Shown piece by piece: positions 55,412 to 64,000 of a stretch of 64,000 nt of DNA. The position numbers and the translations under genes were made by a program. This DNA is from Epiperipatus broadwayi. Lineage: Eukaryota > Onychophora > Udeonychophora > Euonychophora > Peripatidae. A model generated the notes under the pieces. It made no database searches. It was not told where the DNA came from and saw only the letters and a list, made by a program, of their open reading frames with translations. Each line of letters starts with the position of its first letter. Position 1 is the first letter of the stretch. The DNA lies in assembly GCA_028023455.1 (NCBI GenBank), contig JAQFVV010000050.1, forward strand, positions 2,980,626 to 3,044,625. The letters run 5' to 3'.

Positions 55412-55742
55412 TGAGGGTATTTTTTGGAAGCTTCATAAGAGTTTGTTTTTTTAACTTACTCTATATATAACATTTGTAAATAGGAGCTTTATTAAAATTA
55501 GGTCATATGACTTGATTTTTTATCAATTTAATTTTAGTTTTTTGCTATTAATGCTTTGGCGATTTTATATTGCTAGAGCTATTAATATATGGTGTATCTG
55601 AACTTAGTTCAGTCCCATACGGCTATTTGAGTTAGATAGCTGGATTTTTGGACATTTAAATGTCTGAAAGTTTCAGATTTTCTTCTCAATAGTTAGGCAT
55701 TGATAAAATGCTGGACTAGTTCTAGTATTTTTATTCCCTAGC

Positions 55743-55784
55743 ACCTCACTGATGACGCTAGAGGCAGAAACCGCGGTCTGAGGT
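55743..55784 (+). ncRNA. Type I hammerhead ribozyme, R2 unit 2
   Basis: Same motif as unit 1; CUGAUGA at 55,749-55,755, predicted cleavage after 55,778. Confidence 0.8.
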
Positions 55785-56112
55785 TGAGGGTATTTTTGAA
55801 GCTTCATAAGAGTTTGTTTTTTAACTTACTCTATATATAACATTTGTAAATAGGAGCTTTATTAAAATTAGGTCATATGACTTGATTTTTTATCAATTTA
55901 ATTTTAGTTTTTTGCTATTAATGCTTTGGCGATTTTATATTGCTAGAGCTATTAATATATGGTGTATCTGAACTTAGTTCAGTCCCATACGGCTATTTGA
56001 GTTAGATAGCTGGATTTTTGGACATTTAAATGTCTGAAAGTTTCAGATTTTCTTCTCAATAGTTAGGCATTGATAAAATGCTGGACTAGTTCTAGTATTT
56101 TTATTCCCTAGC

Positions 56113-56154
56113 ACCTCACTGATGACGCTAGAGGCAGAAACCGCGGTCTGAGGT
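56113..56154 (+). ncRNA. Type I hammerhead ribozyme, R2 unit 3
   Basis: Same motif; CUGAUGA at 56,119-56,125, predicted cleavage after 56,148. Confidence 0.8.
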
Positions 56155-56483
56155 TGAGGGTATTTTTTGAAGCTTCATAAGAGTTTGTTTTTTAACTTAC
56201 TCTATATATAACATTTGTAAATAGGAGCTTTATTAAAATTAGGTCATATGACTTGATTTTTTATCAATTTAATTTTAGTTTTTTGCTATTAATGCTTTGG
56301 CGATTTTATATTGCTAGAGCTATTAATATATGGTGTATCTGAACTTAGTTCAGTCCCATACGGCTATTTGAGTTAGATAGCTGGATTTTTGGACATTTAA
56401 ATGTCTGAAAGTTTCAGATTTTCTTCTCAATAGTTAGGCATTGATAAAATGCTGGACTAGTTCTAGTATTTTTATTCCCTAGC

Positions 56484-56525
56484 ACCTCACTGATGACGCT
56501 AGAGGCAGAAACCGCGGTCTGAGGT
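56484..56525 (+). ncRNA. Type I hammerhead ribozyme, R2 unit 4
   Basis: Same motif; CUGAUGA at 56,490-56,496, predicted cleavage after 56,519. Confidence 0.8.
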
Positions 56526-56589
56526 TGAGGGTATTTTTGAAGCTTCATAAGAGTTTGTTTTTTTAACTTACTCTATATATAACATATAT

Positions 56590-56767
56590 ATATATGCTAA
56601 ATGGGTTTGTAAGTAAACATTAAAAGCCAGTTAACACTTACACAATTCCAATATTAATAGCAATCAACAATTTCAAAATATTGTCGAGGAGGGTGCTTTG
56701 ACAACAGTTTGAAATTGTTGAATGTTATTGACATTGGGATTGTTTAAGTGTTGACTGGCTTTTAATG

Positions 56768-56770
<3 letters not shown>
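56590..56770. repeat. Family F foldback, ~60 bp inverted arms
   Basis: ATTAAAAGCCAGTTAACACT and ACACAATTCCAATATTAATA are mirrored after a ~40 nt loop by TATTGACATTGGGATTGT and AGTGTTGACTGGCTTTTAAT. It lies directly between the R2 array and the ATCT microsatellite. Confidence 0.75.
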
Positions 56771-57357
<587 letters not shown>

Positions 57358-57359
57358 AT

Positions 57360-58790
57360 TAAATACCACATAAATATATAACTTATTAATATTTATTTAC
57401 ATTCTCTATGGAAACTTATAGTAATGTACAATAATGTTTAATGAAAAACCAATTAAACTTTTTTAGGATATATCGTTTTATCAATTAATCCTACCTTCAT
57501 CAGCTTCATAAGAGATCACCTTGAGGTTATATCAAACATAGCACCTCAATTTTTATTTAAAGAGACTTGTAACATTAAATTTGTTATTAGAGTTTCAATA
57601 CATATTCAAACAGCAATATATATATATAAGCTATAGCCCTGAAACACTCTCTAAAATGCTAAATTTGAAATTAGATATTTGTATGAAAACTCAAGCTCAT
57701 GGATTAATGCTCCAGTTTGAAGATTAACTTTTCAAGAGCTATGGTAAGCTTTTAAATATTATTAATAATTCACATGTTTTACACAGAACCTTTTAGAAAG
57801 GGTTTCAGTATAATAACTCATACATTATAAGTTTCAACTCTTTAATATACTAATTTATAAGAATGATTATAGATTTTTTTTCACGATATCAGATTTAAAA
57901 TTTAGTTGAACTATGTTATGGCATTTTAGATGAACTTTATTGATTTCAAAGACATATCGGTGACTAATTATTATTTAAAATAAATTATTGTACCATTTAG
58001 CAAAAAAAAAAAAAAAGTTTGTATTACATTAAATTCTACAGAATGTATGTCAAATAAAAAATTTTGTTGTTGTTGTTGATTAGATGATACTAACAAAAAC
58101 ATTTAATAGGAATAAAATTAATTGCAATTTATTATAATATATTATATGCTACATTTTTTTGTTAATAAGTATACAAATGTAAATTATTTCGGAATATCAA
58201 TAGCATGTATAATGTTATTGATTAAAATATTCCTGTATCACTAACAGACAATAATTACTAATACAACTTTTGGATTACGTTATAAATTCTTTATGAATAA
58301 CAACATAAGATTTGGTAGAAATGAGCAGAGTCTTTTTGCCAATTATTTCTTAACAATTATTAATTCCGAATTGGCCTGCAGTTTCTTTGTTTTAGTTACT
58401 CATTCAGTTCTACTTTGTCCCATTTAACTATTTAATTTTAAATATAGTAAATCAATACCAATGCTCTTTGTTTTCTTTACATACCTGGTGAAATGCCATA
58501 ACAATATTTATAATACTAATCGATAAATGAAACATTTTCAGAAAGACGTTTTACAGAAAAATTAATGAGAGTATGCGATTTTGAAGTATTATTTTTTTTT
58601 TTTTTGTATTTTCAAAAAAAAAAATGTCAATATAAAATTTTATTTCTACTTTTATCAAAATAACAGAAAAAATAAAAATGGTTTAAAAAAGCTACATAAA
58701 TTTTATTGAAGGAATAATAAAATACAAAGTTATTAAGTAGACATCAGCATTAGAAGTAAGCTTTGAGTATGTAATAAATACTATTATAAA
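57360..58790. other. AT-rich DNA, no recognised gene
   Basis: Contains a possible decayed ribozyme-like string on the minus strand near 57,515-57,470 (CUGAUGAAGG, later AAAACGAU), resembling the PLE-type motif but without stems. No coding motif. Confidence 0.5.
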
Positions 58791-58799
58791 GATGTAAAA

Positions 58800-59110
58800 G
58801 TTAGGGCTGAAAGGAGGAAGCACTAGACTCTAAAATACAGGTGTACTGGTCCATCATCTAAAACCCTTCACTTAAAAAAAACATAATCTTGAATCTAGTC
58901 TAGGGATATTAGATAAGACAGTACAAGATAAGAATTTAATAAGCATTATTGTCTGACATCTGTTATTACTGACTATAGCTTGCATTAAGTAGATTAAAGA
59001 AATTTGTAACAGCCCATATGTAAGATAGAGTCATGTGATGCAGGCAAGTGATATTTTATTGGTTTATACCAAATCCTGGCCACATGATAGAGATGTCCCT
59101 TGTTATTAAA
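58800..59110 (+). repeat. Repeat flanking PLE-2 copy 4 (left)
   Basis: 58,800-58,975 (GACAGTACAAGATAAGAATT, TTAATAAGCATTATTGTCTG) is related to 59,750-59,900 (ATACAGTATAAGGATTTAAT, AAGCATTATCATCTGTCATC) in the same orientation, on either side of the PLE-2 copy. Confidence 0.55.
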
Positions 59111-59194
59111 AAAACTAAAGAAACCATAATATATACAAACTGAACTGTATTCAGATCTATCAGTCTATGCAAACAAGTTGGTTTAATTGTATTT

Positions 59195-59390
59195 TTATAT
59201 TGGACTATTTCTATAATTTAATATGAGTATTGAATGTCTTTAGAAAAATTTATCTTTATTTAAATATTCCGGATACATTCAACTGTTCATAATAGCACTT
59301 CAAACAAGTTAGTATATGCACAACATTTCAAAAGGTATTATTCTCCCCTCTTCTACAGATATTGCTAACCTGACCTGACAGTAATAGCAT
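59195..59390 (-). pseudogene. PLE-2 copy 4, minus arm: tail only
   Basis: Reverse complement of the PLE-2 tail: ATTGGACTATTTCTATAATT, TTGAATGTCTTTAGAAAAAT and CTCCCCTCTTCTACAG (decayed hammerhead-like motif at about 59,325-59,365). It stops where the tRNA-like segment begins. Confidence 0.75.
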
Positions 59391-59700
59391 GAGGAGATGG
59401 CTCAGTTGGTTAGAGTGTTATCTTAAAATTCAATACTCAAGAATCTAAGGGTTCAGGTTCAAATCCCATGCTAGTATTGTCACTGGTTACACCAGCAACA
59501 CCTAAAGATGAGGGAAGAATAATACCTCTTAAAATGTTGCACATATACTTGCCTCTTTAATGTGCTATTACTAACAGTTGAATGTATTTGGAATATTTAA
59601 ATAAAGTTAAATTTTTCTAAAGACATTCAATAGTCATATTAGATTATGGAAACAGTCCAATATAAATATACAACTAATCATCACAAACCTTTAGGAAAAC
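59391..59700 (+). pseudogene. PLE-2 copy 4, plus arm: tRNA-like segment and tail
   Basis: GATGGCTCAGTTGGTTAGAG and CAGGTTCAAATCCC form the A and B boxes of the tRNA-like part (59,391-59,472); then a decayed hammerhead-like motif (CUAAAGAUGA, ACCUCUUAAAAUGUUG, 59,500-59,545) and the end CAGTCCAATATAAATATACA. No protein part. Confidence 0.8.
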
Positions 59701-59744
59701 AATATGTTTTTTAATATGGGCTGATAGCATAATAATATAACAGA

Positions 59745-59905
59745 GATAAAAAAACAGATGCTCAGAGGTGCACTGATCCAAGATCCAAAGCTTCTCACTG
59801 ATAAAAGTCACAAGCTTGAAAGTAGTATGTGGATATTGGAGAGAATGATACAGTATAAGGATTTAATAAGCATTATCATCTGTCATCTATTACAATAAGT
59901 AGTAT
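59745..59905 (+). repeat. Repeat flanking PLE-2 copy 4 (right)
   Basis: Mate of 58,800-58,975; see that entry. Confidence 0.5.
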
Positions 59906-59909
59906 AGAG

Positions 59910-61740
59910 ATGGTAAAAAATTGTGCTGCTAATCAAAGTGAGATTAATATGGAACAAGTGCAAGGAAAACAAATACATAAAATAATCATGTGTCTTTTTT
60001 AAAAATTGGAAAACCTCAAAAAAAGATAAAGTGAATCTTTTTGGGATTTACTTGTGATATATAACATGAATATTCTGAAGAAGACTATACAAAAGTCTAG
60101 ATTGGTTATGTTCTGCTGTGAAATTATTCAGCATCTATGAAATCCAGATAAGACATTAACAGCTCTGAGTACATAGCTCTTCTATATTCTTCAGAATTTT
60201 GGCTTTTGCCTCAAATTTTGATCATTTGTGTATGTGCTCTGGTCACCATACTAATATCATGCAGTTATAGGTGGAATTGAGGTCAGTGTAGATGGCCATT
60301 CATCAGAATGGATGATTTAACCAACAATTATTTTTTAGTCAATCATGGAGATCAAAGTCAACTTCTCTTGGCACAATTCACATACACTAGTAGTGAACCT
60401 TCCTTTCAAGCAGAAAATACAAAGTATATCTATCCAATCAGCCCTTTTAAACCATGAGGTTTTTTAAAATTTTTCTGATCAATTTATAATAATACTTTCT
60501 ATAGAAAGTCAGATTTTTCTGCCTTAGTTATGTTTATATTTTACCTTTAATCACAAAATAAAAATCGTAATACTATTATATATATTTATTTTCATATTAT
60601 TTTATATACATCAAATGTTTAATATTTTGTATTATCATAAAAGTGCATATCAAATTTGATGATGATAGTAGTAGCCAATTACCATATTTTGTAAAACTAT
60701 GGGAAATATTCAACTGGTCAATTAGTATTTTTAGTGTTGCTTTAGTGGTTCCATCACATATGTAAATAAAATATAGAGTGAATGCTATATTGATACATGT
60801 GTCTTATTTTAATTTTTCTACCTAGATGTCAGCTATAATCAGAGAATACAATCATTATTTCTCTCAATGACTGATTGGACAGTGCAGTATAAATTGTTGT
60901 ATGTTTTGTTTATCAAGACATTATTATTAATATAATAGTATTTATTTCAATGATATATTAATTAACTTAGTAACTTTGAGATTCATTAGAAAACTTCCAA
61001 ACAAGCATGGTAGTTCTGAAAATTTACTTATGATTTGTTACCATTATCGTAAGTGATTTTGGCATAAGTTTTTTTTTTTACAAAAAGCAATTTCAGTGAA
61101 ACTACTTTCATTGATCTTTTAATTTTAAAAACAGTTGAAGAAGTCGGTATGTAGTCAGTTTAGGTCTAAGGTGCTACTTTACTATTTATGACAAACCATA
61201 GTGCCCAGATGTCGTTTACTTCTTTCTTACTTAGCTTACATGCAAAGTTTTTGGAAGAAAAAAAAATGTTTTTTTTGTTTATAAAATATTTTTGTTTATT
61301 TTTACTCACTAATTGATTGATTATAAAGAAGTTTGCATGTATACCTTCAATTTATTCATCTATCTTTTATTTTTAAAAATAGAAGTCAATAAAATTAACT
61401 ATAATGCAATCAAAAGAAATCACAATATCTATAACATTACTATTTGTCAGAATTGACAGGTTGTTAAAATATTTTCAAATATTGCGATGATTATAAAGCC
61501 AATATCAGATTTTATAAATAAATTTGATAGACATATCATAACTACTCATTTGCTTGTTTACATTAAAAGTGTAATGTAAAATGACAAAGAATGTGTTCAT
61601 TTTCAGAAAGTGTGCTTGTGTAAATATAGTTAATGATATTTATAGTACATTGTTTTTATTTACAACTCAGTTTGTCAATATTTAAAATAGTCAAATGTGA
61701 TTTTTTAGAGGATTATTCATTTATAAAATTAAGTTAAAAA
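59910..61740. other. AT-rich DNA, no recognised gene
   Basis: No coding motif or named repeat seen. Confidence 0.5.
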
Positions 61741-61751
61741 AATAAAGTCAA

Positions 61752-61837
61752 GCATTGGTGACCAAGTGGTCAGCACAGTTGCCTTACAAGCAGTTATCCC
61801 AGGTTCATGGGTTCGCTTCCTGACCGATGCTTTGACA
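61752..61837 (+). repeat. tRNA-like SINE head
   Basis: A-box-like TGACCAAGTGGTCAGCACAG, anticodon-type arm GTTGC/GCAGT around CTTACAA (anticodon position TAC), B box GGGTTCGCTTCC, ends GCATTGG and CCGATGC. The long insertion between arm and B box argues against a working tRNA. Same family as 3,661-3,735. Confidence 0.65.
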
Positions 61838-61857
61838 CATGAAAAAAAAAGAAATAA

Positions 61858-62185
61858 AGACCAACTTATTGAGTTTTAGCATTGCATCATCAGGTTTTAG
61901 TGATATGGATGGCTGAAGAATTGGAGATTGGAGTAGACTGAGGCCTGTCCATTAAAATGTGTAGATTTGTTATCTTAATATAAACTGAGCACTGATTATA
62001 TATGTGTATGTGAGATAATGAACCAGACCAACTGCTGAATGCTAGTTCAGCATGAAATTCATATATTGGAGATCATTTATCTTTTCCACATGTATCTGGT
62101 TATGTCTATCAATTAAATTAGATAGAGTGGATGACTGAAAAGGTCATAAAAGTATGGGTTCAAATCTCATTTAACTACAACTAGG
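61858..62185 (+). repeat. Family S repeat, copy S6, with hammerhead-like motif
   Basis: Follows the tRNA-like head by 20 bp. Contains GATATGGATGGCTGAAGAAT, and at 62,028-62,072 CCAA, CUGCUGA (A6 changed to C), a perfect stem II AUGCU/AGCAU, GAAA, AUUC..AUAU and UUGG. It has the best-paired stem II of the family but a broken core. It ends with a B-box-like GGGTTCAAATCTC. Confidence 0.7.
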
Positions 62186-62274
62186 TTAAGAATATATACT
62201 ATACTTGTATTTCAATATTACATAAAACAATATGTAAAACATACTTTTTTAAAATATTGCCTCTTGGTTAATTT

Positions 62275-62465
62275 GCCATTCTTGGAAAATATAGAGATCT
62301 TAAAAATCTAGGCTTGTTATAAAACAATTGGAAATTGCAGGAATATTGGCATTTACACAAAAGCATTTAAGATCTTTTTGGGTTTTGATGATTCCTGCAA
62401 TTTCCAATTGTTTTATAACAAGTCTGGATTCTTAAGAGCTCTAATATTTTTAGAGAATGACAAAT
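62275..62465. repeat. Inverted repeat, ~65 bp arms
   Basis: GGCTTGTTATAAAACAATTG and GAAATTGCAGGAAT (62,318-62,351) are mirrored by ATTCCTGCAATTTC and CAATTGTTTTATAACAAGTC (62,390-62,425), with weaker outer matches. The flanking tRNA-like heads (61,752 plus, 62,612 minus) are also inverted relative to each other. Confidence 0.75.
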
Positions 62466-62519
62466 TAACTTAGGCAGGATTACTTTGTTATTTTGTACTT
62501 TTTCTTCCATATGTCAAAA

Positions 62520-62612
62520 CATCGGCCGGGAAGCAAATCCGTGATAACTAACTGCAAGCAACTGCTTGCTTGTAAGGCAGCTGCACTGACCTCTTGGCTA
62601 CCAACACTTGAC
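62520..62612 (-). repeat. tRNA-like SINE head (minus)
   Basis: Minus strand: GTGTTGGTAGCCAAGAGGTC, an anticodon-type arm GCTGC..GCAAGC around CTTACAA, a longer insertion, then GGATTTGCTTCCCGGCCGAT as a decayed B box. Confidence 0.6.
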
Positions 62613-62619
62613 TTATTTT

Positions 62620-64000
62620 GTATGTTTTAGTTAGCTATTTACATAAAAGCATTATTTTTTAAAAAATATTTTTTTACATATTTTTTTTTTTTTTAGTGGT
62701 AAATTTGGGGTAATTTTCATTATTTTATTGACTAATTTAGCTTTAGGTTTTTAATGTTTAGTTATACTTATATATTATTTTATAAAATGAAAAATCTAAC
62801 AAAAATTATAATTTAATAATAAGACATGAAAAAAATATATCCTTTAACTTTTAAATTTAAATGCCAGGATCATCTGTTATATAAAAATATTTATGTATTG
62901 ATTTTTTAATTAATTCTCTAATCTTTTTTTACACATTTATTATTCCTTTCACAAAATATTTATGAAATATTAAATATTTCTGAAGAATAATTCAAATCAA
63001 ATTTTATTAGAAAATATTTACTTTTAATTAGTTAAATATGTGTTAAATGAAAATATTAATGCAATTTTACTCTACATATGTAACAGTTTCATTCACTCAA
63101 TTGTTAGGGTTTTTACTTGAAAAACCTATGTTAATGATTGTGAGTTCTGAAGTGGAATTAATTTTTTTCATTGTTAAAAATTCAAAAATGTAGACATCCA
63201 GATCAGACATAGCAAGTTAATACAAAAGCATTTAGTAAAGATTTTATGAAGAAATGATAAATTGAGTATTTTCAAAATCTCTCACCAGGTGGAAGAAAAA
63301 ATTACAGAATTGTAGAGTGTTAATAAATACAAAACATATTTGATTTTTAAAATTATTAATGCTTTATTTAAGAACTAAAAATTTACAGCTCTGAATAAAA
63401 GAAATACAACATTCTGAAAGCTTAGATCTTAATTTAATACTTATATCTTAACATCTTAATTATTTTTACTATTTTAAAAGTATTCAAAATATTAATTACG
63501 CTAAAAATTATTTTAATTTGCAACAAATTTCTATTCAAATTGAAGTGTATATATGTAATAAATTATATGCATTTAATCCTTTATTTATTACTTTAATTAT
63601 TTATAATAGAGTCATTATAGCAACTTGAATAAATCTTTTAATTCCATCCATTGAAATGAAACATTCTTAATAGTTACTTTTAGTAATCCAAGATTGCATA
63701 ACAAATTATACATAAAATGTTAATCCAAATGTTTGCACATTATATATCCAAGTAACATATAAAATTAATAATAATAACCAATTTTTATTTATAGTTTTGT
63801 TCTATGTTTATTTTATCAGTGTACTACAATGAAACACATTGTCAAATTTGTTTGTAAAAGAAAAATGAAGCCATTGGCATAGTGGAAATGGATATCCACT
63901 TATATTCTTATGATACCAAGCATCTTTCAATATCACCAATACTTTTACAAATTATATACTTGATAACTTAAAACAGGAAAAACTCTCCATACAGTAATGC
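62620..64000. other. AT-rich DNA, no recognised gene
   Basis: A/T runs only; no motif seen to the window end. Confidence 0.5.

Larger units (their letters stand above)
55061..56583 (+). repeat. R2 tandem array: four plus units of ~371 bp plus a short end
   Basis: Four near-identical head-to-tail units. The CUGAUGA boxes begin at 55,376, 55,749, 56,119 and 56,490, giving periods of 373, 370 and 371 bp; the differences come mainly from T-run length. The unit contains AACTTACTCTATATATAAC, ATTAAAATTAGGTCATATGA, TGCTTTGGCGATTTTATATT, GAACTTAGTTCAGTCCCATA and GGACTAGTTCTAGTATTTTT. It is a diverged relative of R1 (shared CAGTCCCATA..GCTAT, GACATTTAAATGTC / GACATTTACATGTC). No protein-coding frame spans a unit. 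The array stops at 56,583 in a TA tract. Size, tandem order and ribozyme fit an animal retrozyme-like or hammerhead satellite element. Confidence 0.93.

Overview
This window is strongly AT-rich, non-coding-dominated nuclear DNA from an animal, most likely an invertebrate with a large, repeat-rich genome. The evidence is the repeat content: an RTE/BovB-type non-LTR retrotransposon family, at least three Penelope-like element (PLE) families with GIY-YIG or YVDD-type domains, a mariner relic, tRNA-derived SINE-like sequences and many TA and ATCT microsatellites. I see no intact host protein gene, rRNA or ordinary tRNA gene, and no bacterial feature. The species cannot be named from this sequence; cnidarian, flatworm, mollusc and arthropod genomes all remain possible.

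Layout. 1-1.2 kb: PLE-1 on the minus strand, running off the left edge, preceded by a pseudo-LTR-like tail and an inverted junction. 1.3-1.9 kb: tandem pair of a ~360 bp repeat (family F). 3.66-3.85 kb: two tRNA-like SINE heads. 4.9-5.3, 7.7-8.2, 11.3-12.8, 15.2-16.9, 19.9-20.3, 36.1-36.4, 39.0-39.9 and 52.7-54.0 kb: eight RTE copies, of which only the 15.2-16.9 kb copy has a long uninterrupted reverse transcriptase frame. 13.0-15.2, 29.0-29.5 and 59.2-59.7 kb: PLE-2 copies, two of them in head-to-head inverted form. 18.7-19.6 kb: decayed unknown coding sequence. 20.9-21.4 kb: ~62 bp minisatellite. 22.7-23.5 kb: LINE C-terminus with a CCHC finger. 24.1-26.6, 42.9-43.7 and 48.0-49.7 kb: R1 repeats. 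29.7-36.1 kb: quiet AT-rich DNA. 36.7-37.9 kb: decayed PLE-3. 47.0-47.95 kb: inverted PLE-1 pair. 49.9-50.5 kb: mariner relic. 54.8-56.6 kb: R2 tandem array. 56.77-57.36 kb: ATCT microsatellite. 57.4-64 kb: quiet DNA with PLE-2, SINE and S-family remnants.

The outstanding observation is a set of small (about 370-475 bp) tandem or inverted repeat families whose units contain type I hammerhead self-cleaving ribozyme motifs. Family R2 (four consecutive ~371 bp units plus one inverted partial unit, 54,828-56,583) has a CUGAUGA box, stem II, a GAAA box, a short palindromic stem III, a GUC cleavage triplet and a 6-bp stem I. The related R1 family and the unrelated S family carry comparable motifs, and the PLEs carry degenerate versions in their terminal regions, PLE-2 with a tRNA-like segment between its ORF and the ribozyme-like motif. 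This resembles the retrozyme/PLE system: small non-autonomous units that would make circular RNAs by self-cleavage and depend on the reverse transcriptase of a larger element. Many copies lie head-to-head and abut TA microsatellites. The structural calls are from reading and hand pairing; activity and mobilisation are inference.
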